NCBI GenBank assembly: GCA_022711175.1
Contig: JAKLFM010000012.1
Span: 1-64,000, forward strand
Length of the DNA stretch: 64,000 nucleotides
Source of the DNA: Bacteroidota bacterium
GTDB taxonomy: Bacteria > Bacteroidota > Bacteroidia > Bacteroidales > UBA4417
Direction: 5' to 3'
Shown here: piece after piece, positions 45,830 to 56,959 of the stretch
How positions within the stretch are numbered: position 1 is the first letter of the stretch
Layout of the letters: every line of letters starts with the position of its first letter
Program-made: the position numbers and the translations under genes
Notes under the pieces: generated by a model
Database searches by the model: none
The model's input: only the letters and a program-made list of their open reading frames with translations
What the model was told of the DNA's origin: nothing

Positions 45830-45859
45830 AAAAGGTTGCAGAAATCGCAGCCTTTTTTT
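45830..45859. terminator. Terminator hairpin between trxB and a histidine kinase gene
   Basis: AAAAGGTTGC (45830-45839) pairs with GCAGCC and a T-run (45847-45859) with one G-U pair. The T-run overlaps the stop codon of the convergent kinase gene. The minus strand also ends in TTTT after the stem. Confidence 0.75.
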
Positions 45860-46802
45860 ACGCTTTTTTGTACGGTATTTCAAACCAGAATGTGGAGCCT
45901 TTGCCGGGTTCACTCTCAGCCCACATGCGTCCGCCCATCAATTCAACAAATTTCTGGGCAACAGTAAGTCCTAATCCTAACCCGCCGTATTGCCTGGTTT
46001 GAGTTTCGTCAACCTGCCTGAACTGCTGAAACATGATGTCGAGCTTATCTTTTGTAAAACCTATGCCTTCATCCTTCACAAAGAACTCAATCTTCGAATC
46101 TTTGCCAAAGCGATAACCGGTATCAATATATCCTTCGTCAGAGTATTTCAAGGCATTCTCAATCAGGTTGTTGAGTGTACGTTTCAGCATATACTCATCC
46201 GTCCTTATTGCAAAATCGTTATCCTTATTGCCTTTTTGTATCCTGAACTGAATTATTTCCTTGCCAAGATTCGATTTTTCGAGGTTAAACCAGGACTGCA
46301 GCGCTCCAAGCAATTCGTTAACCTTTACCGGACTTTCCTGCGTTTGCGTAATTTGTGATTCAACCTGTGCAATATCAAAAATGTCGTTGATCAGTTCGAG
46401 CAACGAATCAACATTACGGTTGATGATAGAAGCGTATTTGACTTTATCGGTATCAGGCAGTGTATTGTTGGCAATTAAACCACAAAATCCCATAATGGCA
46501 TTGAGGGGGGTCCTGATTTCGTGCGACATGTTGCAGAGGAATGCCGATTTGAGCCTGTCAGATTCACCTGCCTGCTGGCGAACTATATGAATTTCTTCCT
46601 TCATTCGCTCAATTTCATCAATCAGGGCTTCATTTTCCTTTGCAAGTGACCTTAATTTCGATTGTTGCTTTAAGTAGGCATATATCAATCCTGCCACAAG
46701 CAATAACATTGCGGCAAGTAACAGTATGAGCAACAACAGCCAACCGTTTACTGGTGTAACAGCACCTGTTTGGGCGATGATATTAATGAACAGCAAGCAC
46801 AT
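45858..46802 (-). CDS. Orphan sensor histidine kinase
   Basis: The 314-residue kinase has one hydrophobic anchor (GWLLLLILLLAAMLLLVAGL, about 20-39), a short coiled coil (about 45-75) and a HisKA/HATPase core: the phospho-acceptor His in FLCNMSHEIRTPLNAIMG, the N box LKRTLNNLIENALKYSDEG, and FFVKDEGIGFTKD and GGLGLGLTVAQKFVELMGGR. There is almost no periplasmic sensor domain and no receiver, so input may come through partners or the membrane. No response regulator gene is adjacent. The long leader has a -7 box at 46867-46874. It is convergent with trxB. Confidence 0.9.
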   Translation of the reverse strand: MCLLFINIIAQTGAVTPVNGWLLLLILLLAAMLLLVAGLIYAYLKQQSKLRSLAKENEALIDEIERMKEEIHIVRQQAGESDRLKSAFLCNMSHEIRTPLNAIMGFCGLIANNTLPDTDKVKYASIINRNVDSLLELINDIFDIAQVESQITQTQESPVKVNELLGALQSWFNLEKSNLGKEIIQFRIQKGNKDNDFAIRTDEYMLKRTLNNLIENALKYSDEGYIDTGYRFGKDSKIEFFVKDEGIGFTKDKLDIMFQQFRQVDETQTRQYGGLGLGLTVAQKFVELMGGRMWAESEPGKGSTFWFEIPYKKA

Positions 46803-46866
46803 TGCGTGTGAATAACATTTGACCGATCAGTATGGTTATTGGCAACATGTATCTTTTAACCGGAAG

Positions 46867-46874
46867 CAAACCTA
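46867..46874 (-). promoter_or_regulatory. Bacteroidota -7 element (TAGGTTTG)
   Basis: Minus strand TAGGTTTG lies 64 bases before the orphan histidine kinase gene. Confidence 0.4.
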
Positions 46875-46951
46875 CATAAATTTTGAGTTCACTATTCATT
46901 TGGCTTTCGGTTATGAATGAGCAAATGTCAGTATGCTGTTAGCAACGGATA

Positions 46952-47596
46952 TTAGGGTTTAATCCGGTGAACGCCAACCGCATATTGTGAGAGGATTATC
47001 TCTTTAAGCTTAGGGTAATCGCCGGGGTTTTCAACAAAATCGATATCATTGGTATCAACAATAACGATTCGCATCTCCTGCTGCTGCCTGATGTATTCAA
47101 GGTATCCTTCCTGTATTTTTTGAAGGTATTCGTCAGCTATTTTTTGTTCATACGACCGGCCGCGTTTGCGAATATTTGCCTGCAGCCTGTCGATGGATGA
47201 ATACAGGTAAACAAGTAGTTCGGGTTTTGGCAAAACGGAGTCAATAATGCCAAAAAGCTTTGAGTATAGGATGTATTCATCGTTGTTTAGAGTCTTGCGG
47301 GCAAAAATCAGCGATTTGTGAATAAAGTAGTCGGCAATGGTGAATGGGCTGAACAGATCATGGCTACCAACGCCTTTTTTTAGTTGCTGAAATCGGTCGG
47401 CCAGGAACGACAGTTCAAGCGGGAACGCATATCTTTCCTGGTCTTCATAAAATTTTGGCAGGAATGAATTATCTTCAAATTGTTCGAGTATGAGCCGTGC
47501 GCCGGTTTCAACTGAAAGCCTGGTGGCAAGCGATGTTTTTCCTGCACCAATATTCCCTTCAATGGCAATGTATTTATAATGGTACGATTCCCGCAT
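46952..47596 (-). CDS. Deoxynucleoside kinase (dAK/dGK type), copy 2
   Basis: This 214-residue kinase starts MRESYHYKYIAIEGNIGAGK, with the P-loop completing as TSLATRLS. The lid is ANIRKRGRSYEQKI, as in copy 1 at 23519-24133, and YYIRQQQEMRIVIVDTND-like C-terminal sequence follows (EYIRQQQEMRIVIVD). It phosphorylates deoxynucleosides for salvage. I chose ATG 47596, one base after the folK stop, instead of 47686 inside folK, because the family begins close to the P-loop. folK and this gene form a tight pair, and in some Bacteroidota they are adjacent or fused. Confidence 0.9.
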   Translation of the reverse strand: MRESYHYKYIAIEGNIGAGKTSLATRLSVETGARLILEQFEDNSFLPKFYEDQERYAFPLELSFLADRFQQLKKGVGSHDLFSPFTIADYFIHKSLIFARKTLNNDEYILYSKLFGIIDSVLPKPELLVYLYSSIDRLQANIRKRGRSYEQKIADEYLQKIQEGYLEYIRQQQEMRIVIVDTNDIDFVENPGDYPKLKEIILSQYAVGVHRIKP

Positions 47597-47597
47597 A

Positions 47598-48134
47598 TTA
47601 CTCTGTTGTTTTTTTGTTCCCTGACAGATAGAGCGAAATCTCTGCGGCACTTTTCCAAAGAGTGATTGTAGAATTGTCAGGAACACTGATCAGTAATTCA
47701 GAGGTGCTTTTTTTTAGTGAGGGATGTATGAATTCAGGGGCAATCTCAGCAAGTGGCACCAGCACAAACTTCCTAAGGTGCAACCGGGGGTGAGGAATCT
47801 GAACCTGATGGTTATTAATAACCTGCCGCCCATAATATAGGATGTCGATGTCAATGACTCGTGGTTCGTATTGCAGGATGTTGCGTTTACGGCCCATCTG
47901 CTTTTCAATGTCGATGATAACTTTCATGAGTTGACCGGGCCGTAACGAAGTTTGCATCACAAGTACCTGGTTTAAAAAATTCGTTGACGTGCTGAAACCC
48001 CAGGGCTCAGTCTCGAATACAGATGAATGTATCGTGACGATACCGGCTTTCTCAACAAGTAGTTCGCGCGCCTGGTTCAATGCTCCGTAACGGTCGCCAA
48101 TATTGCTACCAACTGACAGATAAGTAATGATCAT
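47598..48134 (-). CDS. folK: 2-amino-4-hydroxy-6-hydroxymethyldihydropteridine pyrophosphokinase
   Basis: The 178-residue enzyme transfers pyrophosphate from ATP to hydroxymethyl-dihydropterin in folate synthesis. It starts MIITYLSVGSNIGDRYGAL, with FETEPWGFSTSTNFLNQVLV, then MGRKRN, PRVIDIDILYYG (the magnesium-binding DxD) and IPHPRLHLRKFVLVPLAEIA. This is a complete HPPK signature. It is upstream of deoxynucleoside kinase copy 2 with a one-base gap. A -7 box at 48148-48155 precedes it. Confidence 0.95.
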   Translation of the reverse strand: MIITYLSVGSNIGDRYGALNQARELLVEKAGIVTIHSSVFETEPWGFSTSTNFLNQVLVMQTSLRPGQLMKVIIDIEKQMGRKRNILQYEPRVIDIDILYYGRQVINNHQVQIPHPRLHLRKFVLVPLAEIAPEFIHPSLKKSTSELLISVPDNSTITLWKSAAEISLYLSGNKKTTE

Positions 48135-48147
48135 AATAACTCCGATT

Positions 48148-48155
48148 CAAATTTA
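48148..48155 (-). promoter_or_regulatory. Bacteroidota -7 element (TAAATTTG)
   Basis: Minus strand TAAATTTG lies 13 bases before the folK start, so the leader would be very short. Confidence 0.45.
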
Positions 48156-48267
48156 CTGAAAGCCTACCGTATAATTTACTGATCGATGGATAGCATTATT
48201 AAATTTTATCAACAGCATTCTATATTCCGATATTTTTGATGTCCTTGACGAAAAGCTGTCAGCATTG

Positions 48268-48275
48268 TAACTTTG
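48268..48275 (+). promoter_or_regulatory. Bacteroidota -7 element (TAACTTTG) of sppA
   Basis: TAACTTTG lies 47 bases before sppA. A TTGACG stretch at about 48245-48250 is spaced like a -33/-35 element. Confidence 0.5.
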
Positions 48276-48322
48276 TCACTGCTTAAGCGTCTAAAAACAC
48301 ACAAACCCCAATAACCCCATTT

Positions 48323-50092
48323 ATGAAACAATTTTTTAAGATGATGTTCGCATCCATGCTTGGTTTTTTCCTTGCATGTGTGCTTGTGTCTTTAATCTTC
48401 ATTGGAATTGTAGCTTCGGCTCTTTCCTTCACTAAGAAACAGGAGGTAGTTGTGCCTGATAAGACGATTCTGCAACTCACCCTTGAAGAGCCGTTTCACG
48501 ACCGCTCATCGGATGATCCCATGTCATACATAAATTTCAACAACCTCAGCGCCGGTAAACCAATGGGTCTTACCGAAATTCTTGAGACACTGAAGAATGC
48601 ATCATCAGACGAAAAAGTGAGCGGTATGCTCCTCGATTTGAGCGAAATTCCTGTCAGCATTGCCACCATTGAAGAAATCCGTAATGCTCTGATTGATTTT
48701 AAAAAATCAGGAAAGTTCATTGTCAGCTATTCCGAGAATTATAACCAAAAAGCTTATTACCTCGCTTCCGTTGCGGATAAAATCTACCTGAATCCTGCTG
48801 GTAGTATGGAGTTTAAAGGCCTCACGGGACAGGTCATGTTTTTTAAAGGCTTACTTGAAAAACTGGATGTTGAACCGCAGGTAATCAGGCACGGTAAATT
48901 CAAAAGCGCTGTTGAGCCGTTTATCCTCGACAAAATGAGCGAACCCAGCAAGGAACAAACGCTATCGTATGTTTCAGCCATCTGGAACCATATGCTTGAC
49001 CAGATTTCTAAAGCGAGAAAAATTTCAACAACCGAACTTGTAGCTATTGCCGACAATCATAGAATAGGGAAGCCTGAAGATGCTGTTGACAATAGCCTGG
49101 TTGACAAACTCATGTATAAAGACCAGCTGCTTGATGAACTTAAAAACCGCGTTGGGAGCAAGACAGTCAAGGATATGAGTATTATGAAACTTGCAAAATA
49201 CCAGGATGCGCCAAAATCAGAAAAACACGAGGCCGGTAAGGACCGTATAGCGGTAATTTATGCCGAGGGCAATATTATAAGCGGCCAGGGTGACGACCAG
49301 TCCATTGGTTCTGAGCGAATTTCAAAAGCTATTCGCAAAGCCCGTACCGACGAAAAAATTAAAGCTATTGTTTTACGCGTAAATTCACCCGGCGGTAGTG
49401 CCCTGGCAAGCGATGTGATCTGGCGCGAAATGAGCCTGGCAAAGAAAGTGAAACCGGTGGTGGTTTCGATGGGCGACCTGGCAGCATCAGGTGGTTATTA
49501 CATTTCATGCGCTGCCAATAAGATTTTTGCAAGCCCAAATACACTCACCGGTTCAATCGGGGTATTCGGCATTGTGCCAAACATGCAGAAATTCTTCAAC
49601 AATAATCTTGGCATAACATTCGACGAGGTTAAAACCAACCCATATTCCGATTATATTCCTACCATGCGCCCGATGACGGAGGCCGAAAAGAACTTCCTTA
49701 CTGCCGATATAGAAAATATTTATTCCACTTTTCTGAACCATGTTTCGGAAGGCAGGAAAATGCCGGTTGCATCGGTTGACAGTATCGGACAGGGAAGGGT
49801 ATGGAGCGGCATTGATGCCAAACGGATCGGACTTATTGATGAATTTGGCGGTTTACAGGCAGCTGTTGATGAAGCTGCAAAACTGGCAAAGGTTGAGAAA
49901 TACCGCATTGTGAAACTGCCCGAACAGAAAGATGCCATGACTCAGATCATTGAGGCATTGAGTGGCGACCAGTCAGCTAAAGTCCTCAAGAAAGAAATGG
50001 GCACTGTATATCCTTACCTTAGATATCTGCAAACCATGAGTCATATGGAAGGTGTTCAGGCGCTTATGCCATTTGAAATCACCATCCGTTAA
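48323..50092 (+). CDS. sppA: Signal peptide peptidase SppA, 67-kDa type
   Basis: The 589-residue inner-membrane protease has an N-terminal anchor (MLGFFLACVLVSLIFIGIVA) and two tandem ClpP-like domains. The N-terminal domain holds the general-base lysine in VADKIYLNPAG (about 150-160), and the C-terminal domain holds the nucleophilic serine in LAASGGYYISCAANKI (about 388-403) with TLTGSIGVFG. This Ser/Lys dyad is split between the two halves, as in E. coli SppA. It degrades leftover signal peptides. It is monocistronic, with its own promoter box and a perfect palindromic terminator. Confidence 0.95.
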   Translation: MKQFFKMMFASMLGFFLACVLVSLIFIGIVASALSFTKKQEVVVPDKTILQLTLEEPFHDRSSDDPMSYINFNNLSAGKPMGLTEILETLKNASSDEKVSGMLLDLSEIPVSIATIEEIRNALIDFKKSGKFIVSYSENYNQKAYYLASVADKIYLNPAGSMEFKGLTGQVMFFKGLLEKLDVEPQVIRHGKFKSAVEPFILDKMSEPSKEQTLSYVSAIWNHMLDQISKARKISTTELVAIADNHRIGKPEDAVDNSLVDKLMYKDQLLDELKNRVGSKTVKDMSIMKLAKYQDAPKSEKHEAGKDRIAVIYAEGNIISGQGDDQSIGSERISKAIRKARTDEKIKAIVLRVNSPGGSALASDVIWREMSLAKKVKPVVVSMGDLAASGGYYISCAANKIFASPNTLTGSIGVFGIVPNMQKFFNNNLGITFDEVKTNPYSDYIPTMRPMTEAEKNFLTADIENIYSTFLNHVSEGRKMPVASVDSIGQGRVWSGIDAKRIGLIDEFGGLQAAVDEAAKLAKVEKYRIVKLPEQKDAMTQIIEALSGDQSAKVLKKEMGTVYPYLRYLQTMSHMEGVQALMPFEITIR

Positions 50093-50137
50093 CCAACTGG
50101 TTGCGAGACTGACTTTACTATTAAATACCATAAATAT

Positions 50138-50167
50138 AAAAGCCGGAATCAATTGATTCCGGCTTTT
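50138..50167. terminator. Bidirectional terminator between sppA and PFOR
   Basis: A 30-base perfect palindrome from AAAAGCCGGAATC to GATTCCGGCTTTT (50138-50167) has A and T runs at its ends, so it can end both the convergent sppA and PFOR transcripts. Confidence 0.9.
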
Positions 50168-50201
50168 CTCATATTAGCTGTAGATTCCTGAAAATCAGCG
50201 A

Positions 50202-53741
<3,540 letters not shown>

Positions 53742-53788
53742 TTATGTTGACTTAGGAATTTTTTTTAAAAAGTTCTGAAAAAACGGTG

Positions 53789-53796
53789 CAAAATTA
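53789..53796 (-). promoter_or_regulatory. Bacteroidota -7 element (TAATTTTG) of PFOR
   Basis: Minus strand TAATTTTG lies about 59 bases before the PFOR start. It is the best promoter candidate for the gene. Confidence 0.5.
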
Positions 53797-54061
53797 CCTA
53801 TTATAATAAAGCAATATCAGGATTGAAGCCCGTAAATCTCCCTGAAATCCTTTATTTAAAATGATTATGAATTAATTGAACAGCCATTGATACTTCATCA
53901 TTTGAAGCCTGCTGTTGATCATGTCCGGCTTCAGCCCAACTCGAAAGCAAATCCCGAACAATCAGAAATATGACATGAAATGACGGAGAATACAAATTTG
54001 ATTTATCTTTAAACTTAAAATCATTCTGATGGTTTACACTAATCAATCAAAATATTCAACC

Positions 54062-54068
54062 AAGGAGG
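54062..54068 (+). promoter_or_regulatory. Strong Shine-Dalgarno site
   Basis: AAGGAGG lies four bases before the ATG of the DHOD-like gene. Such a perfect site is rare in this window, where other starts lack one, so it helps fix this start. Confidence 0.85.
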
Positions 54069-54072
54069 CTTT

Positions 54073-55071
54073 ATGATCAATCTTACAACACGTTTTATGG
54101 GCATTGAGCTCAAAAATCCTATTATCGCCGGCGCCAGCAATATGTCGGCCGACTTACAAATGCTAAAACGGATAGAACAAGCCGGAGCGGCAGCGGTGGT
54201 TTTCAAGTCGCTGTTTGAAGAGCAGATTCATCTTGAGAGTGCACAAATGGAAGAGTCAATGTATGAAGTCGGTGAGTTTAATGCTGAAATGACTTCGCTC
54301 TTTCCAAAGCTTAAGCATGCCGGCCCTCAGGAATATCTTGCCAATATTAGCAAAGCAAAGAATACGCTATCAATACCAGTTTTTGCAAGCCTGAACTGTG
54401 TTGAAAACGATACCTGGGCCGAGTATGCCCGGCTCATTGAAAAAGCCGGCGCTGACGGACTCGAACTTAATTTCTTTGCCATTCCGGGCAACTTTGAAAA
54501 CGATGGGCGTTCAATAGAGGAGCACCAGCTCGAAATTCTTAAACAGGTTAAAGCAAAGGTCACTTTCCCTGTAAGTGTTAAACTGAGTGCTATGTACACC
54601 AATCCACTGAATGTGATAAGCAAAATGGTAAAAGCTGGGGCAAACGGAGTTGTGCTTTTCAATCGTTTGTTTGAACCTGATATCAACATATCGGATATGA
54701 AGCATTTTGCCCCTTTCAACCTCAGCCATGAACATGATTACCGCCAGGCTTTGCGTTTTGCCGGGCTGCTCTACAGGCAGGTAGATGCTTCGATCTGTTC
54801 AAATACTGGTATTTATTCAGGCAACGATGTTATTAAGATGCTTCTGTCAGGCGCCGATTGCGTTCAGGTAGTGAGTGTGCTTTACAAGCATAAGCCTGAG
54901 ATTATAGCCACAATGCTCGGCGAAATTGAATCATGGATGGAAAGCCATAAATACAGTTCGCCGGATGATTTCAGGGGTAAGCTGTCAAAAGCTAATGTTA
55001 AGGATCCGTTTATTTATAAGCGCGCCCAGTATATCGATTTAATCCTCGGTTCAGAGCAATTCTTTAAATAG
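54073..55071 (+). CDS. Dihydroorotate dehydrogenase-like flavoprotein
   Basis: The 332-residue protein begins TTRFMGIELKNPIIAGASNM and has the TIM-barrel pattern of class 1 dihydroorotate dehydrogenases (FASLNCVENDTWAEYARLIE, DGLELNFF, VSVKLSAMY, GANGVVLFNRL, GADCVQVVSVLYKH). It lacks the classic ANPS active-site region of pyrimidine enzymes, which matches the DHOD-like proteins found next to PFOR in many anaerobes. Its reaction is not established. It may be an FMN-dependent oxidoreductase coupled to fermentative electron flow. The start is fixed by the strong ribosome site. It ends in a good terminator. Confidence 0.88.
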   Translation: MINLTTRFMGIELKNPIIAGASNMSADLQMLKRIEQAGAAAVVFKSLFEEQIHLESAQMEESMYEVGEFNAEMTSLFPKLKHAGPQEYLANISKAKNTLSIPVFASLNCVENDTWAEYARLIEKAGADGLELNFFAIPGNFENDGRSIEEHQLEILKQVKAKVTFPVSVKLSAMYTNPLNVISKMVKAGANGVVLFNRLFEPDINISDMKHFAPFNLSHEHDYRQALRFAGLLYRQVDASICSNTGIYSGNDVIKMLLSGADCVQVVSVLYKHKPEIIATMLGEIESWMESHKYSSPDDFRGKLSKANVKDPFIYKRAQYIDLILGSEQFFK

Positions 55072-55097
55072 GGTATAAAACAGGTCCATAATAAATT

Positions 55098-55122
55098 ACC
55101 AGGCCGCCAGGCCTGGTTTTTT
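55098..55122 (+). terminator. Terminator after the DHOD-like gene
   Basis: ACCAGGC (55098-55104) and GCCTGGT (55111-55117) form a stem with a 6-base loop, followed by TTTTTT. Confidence 0.85.
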
Positions 55123-55127
55123 AATGT

Positions 55128-55159
55128 AAAAAAAAGCCGGCTTGGGGGGAAGCCGGCTT
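55128..55159 (-). terminator. Terminator after the anti-sigma operon
   Basis: On the minus strand AAGCCGGCTT (55159-55150) and its inverted copy (55143-55134) flank a C6 loop and are followed by a run of T. It ends the sigma/anti-sigma transcript. Confidence 0.85.
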
Positions 55160-55183
55160 AATCAGGGGAATTTGGGGAATTGA

Positions 55184-55933
55184 TTAGTTCTTCGAGATTT
55201 TTTTGAGTAATGTTAGTGCTTCCTGCTGATGGAAATTGTTTTCATTATCAGCTATCTTTTGCAATTGGATTCTGGCTTTTTCAACCTGGTTTGATTTGAG
55301 GAAGCAAAGGCTCAGATACCATTCGGCATGTTCAACATACAGATTATTATTGTCTTTCAATATCATTTCAAAGGCATTCGCTGCTTTTGTGTAATTTTTG
55401 GTTTCGATGGAAGATATTCCGTAATAAAACCAAACGGCCATATTAGATTGATCCTTCACGAGTATTTTGCCGAACATCCATGCAGCCATTGTAAAATCTT
55501 TTTCCTGGAATTTGATGATGGCTTCAACAAGATTGGCGTCGCCCGAACGGGTAACATCCAGAACATTTTCGGCTGAATAATACTGGTTAAACAAGGCATC
55601 GTTTGAGTTGCGGCCGGGAACGGTAAACAATAGCGTGGCACCAATGGCCAGCATGATGATTGCAGAGGCTGCCACCATGTACCAACGGCGTGAGTTCATT
55701 ACATACACCGGTTTTTCGGCAGCGACTTTATTGGCTTCATACAAATTGGTTACTTTCTGGCGCAGGTCGAGAATATCATCGCGCTTCAAAGCATTATCAA
55801 TCTGAACTGAAAATCGAAATTCGGCAGCCAATTCTTTATTGACAGCCAGTTCTTTAGCAAAATTTTCTTCTTCAACAGGAGTCATCTCCTTGCTGAGAAA
55901 CTGCTCAATACTTGCGGAATGTTTAAATTTCAT
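55184..55933 (-). CDS. Membrane anti-sigma-like protein with TPR repeats
   Basis: The 249-residue protein is encoded right after the ECF sigma gene, with five bases between, as anti-sigma genes are. The N-terminal part (1-80) is charged and helical, beginning HSASIEQFLSKEMTPVEEE, and would be cytoplasmic. A membrane segment is at about 86-106 (YMVAASAIIMLAIGATLLF). The rest (about 125-249) consists of TPR-like repeats (AAWMFGKILVKDQSNMAVWF, YYGISSIETKNYTKAANAFE) and should be periplasmic. No zinc-binding HxxxCxxC anti-sigma motif was seen. So this is an anti-sigma candidate by position and topology, not by motif. Confidence 0.78.
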   Translation of the reverse strand: MKFKHSASIEQFLSKEMTPVEEENFAKELAVNKELAAEFRFSVQIDNALKRDDILDLRQKVTNLYEANKVAAEKPVYVMNSRRWYMVAASAIIMLAIGATLLFTVPGRNSNDALFNQYYSAENVLDVTRSGDANLVEAIIKFQEKDFTMAAWMFGKILVKDQSNMAVWFYYGISSIETKNYTKAANAFEMILKDNNNLYVEHAEWYLSLCFLKSNQVEKARIQLQKIADNENNFHQQEALTLLKKISKN

Positions 55934-55938
55934 AATGG

Positions 55939-56517
55939 TTAATTATTAAAAAATTTCTGGCATCTGGGGTCATCTGCAATTCGTTTCTTTAGTTCTTCTT
56001 TACACATGTATTTGCGGGTTTTTGCATATTTTTCGGTTTTGAAACCCATAATATTACCAATTTCACGAAGCGAAACATCTTTCATAAATAGCCTGAGTAT
56101 CTTCTGGCAATCTTCGCTCAGGGTTAGGAAGTGAATTTGTACCAGGCGATGCAATTCAACCTCTTGGCTCGATATTTCATGCTTAATGTCATTGGGCAGG
56201 TCGATGTAGTCTTCAACGTCACTTATTTTGTCAAGCACATTTTTACGCTTGTTAAGCTTTTGCAGCCACAGGTTCCTGCAAACCGAATACATGTAAGTTT
56301 TAAAAGAACTGGTAAGCGTGAGCTGGTTATCGGTTATTTTTTTGTAAATGATGATTAATCCATCCTGAAATATATCCTCAGCGTCTTCATCAGACCCTGA
56401 GTTTTCATTCACCAGGTACTTAATAATAGGAAAGTACTCCCGGTAAACGAAGTTGATAATGTAATCGCTTCGCAGCCTTAAGCCCTCTACGATCGCTTCA
56501 TCAGAATAGTGGATCAT
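55939..56517 (-). CDS. ECF RNA polymerase sigma factor with own bipartite promoter
   Basis: The 192-residue sigma factor has region 2 (DAEDIFQDGLIIIYKKI, SFKTYMYSVCRNLWLQKLNK; about 45-95) and region 4 (CQKILRLFMKDVSLREIGNI, then MGFKTEKYAKTRKYMCKEEL; about 140-180). The acidic start MIHYSDEAIVEGLRLRSD is like other ECF factors of this phylum. It is followed by a TPR anti-sigma candidate. A TATTACC-N13-TGGATAA motif ends 12 bases before the ATG, and the same motif stands before the divergent T9SS gene. I infer that this factor drives both promoters, including its own. Confidence 0.9.
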   Translation of the reverse strand: MIHYSDEAIVEGLRLRSDYIINFVYREYFPIIKYLVNENSGSDEDAEDIFQDGLIIIYKKITDNQLTLTSSFKTYMYSVCRNLWLQKLNKRKNVLDKISDVEDYIDLPNDIKHEISSQEVELHRLVQIHFLTLSEDCQKILRLFMKDVSLREIGNIMGFKTEKYAKTRKYMCKEELKKRIADDPRCQKFFNN

Positions 56518-56529
56518 TTACGCTGTATA

Positions 56530-56556
56530 TTATCCAGATTTCGAAAAAAGGTAATA
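56530..56556 (-). promoter_or_regulatory. Bipartite ECF-type promoter motif in front of the sigma gene
   Basis: On the minus strand TATTACC (56556-56550) and TGGATAA (56536-56530) are 13 bases apart. The motif ends 12 bases before the sigma gene ATG. It is repeated on the plus strand at 56747-56773 with exactly the same spacing. Confidence 0.8.
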
Positions 56557-56746
56557 CCATTTTGTGATTTTTTTTTAGTTTTTTCCATTGCGCCTAAATG
56601 ATTGAAAATCAAGATCATCGCGAACTTATTAACAAAAACATCACTAATGTTAATAACCTTCAACAAAATTGGTAATATTTTCTCACTAAAATCCTTTTTT
56701 GAGTGCTTAACGAGAGTGATTTAGGTTAAAAAATGTCATGATGTGC

Positions 56747-56773
56747 TATTACCTTTTTATTACAGGTGGATAA
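56747..56773 (+). promoter_or_regulatory. Bipartite ECF-type promoter motif in front of the T9SS dockerin gene
   Basis: TATTACC (56747-56753) and TGGATAA (56767-56773), 13 bases apart, are identical in sequence and spacing to the minus-strand motif at 56530-56556. Both halves follow one strand direction, towards the dockerin gene. Confidence 0.8.
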
Positions 56774-56959
56774 ATTAATGTCAACAAAACAAATTTATCT
56801 TTAGTTGGCCGATGTAAACAACAAATAATGAGGTATTTACAATTGTCTGCGATAATCAAAACCAATACTAAAACATAAATGATTAAATAGTATAACTTAC
56901 CGCAAATAAATCAAGTACAAAAAAAATTGCCACACCAAACCAAAAAAAACTCTGTCGCT

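Larger units (their letters stand above)
56518..56959. other. Non-coding divergent regulatory gap of the CHAT/sigma region
   Basis: These 442 AT-rich bases hold no convincing gene. They carry the two bipartite ECF-type motifs (56530-56556 minus, 56747-56773 plus), a third half site TATTACC on the minus strand at 56671-56677 without the TGGATAA half, and a near -7 box TATCTTTA at 56796-56803. The leader from the plus motif to the ATG at 56960 is about 180 bases. Confidence 0.7.

Noticed and set aside
53903-53933. Inverted repeat TGAAGCC/GGCTTCA in the PFOR-DHOD gap
   Set aside because: Arms of seven bases with a 17-base loop are too weak to call an operator or riboswitch.
53852-54046. Frame of 64 codons in the PFOR-DHOD gap
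   Set aside because: No recognised pattern, no promoter or start signal. The C-terminal part loosely resembles small sodium-pump subunits, but this was not convincing.
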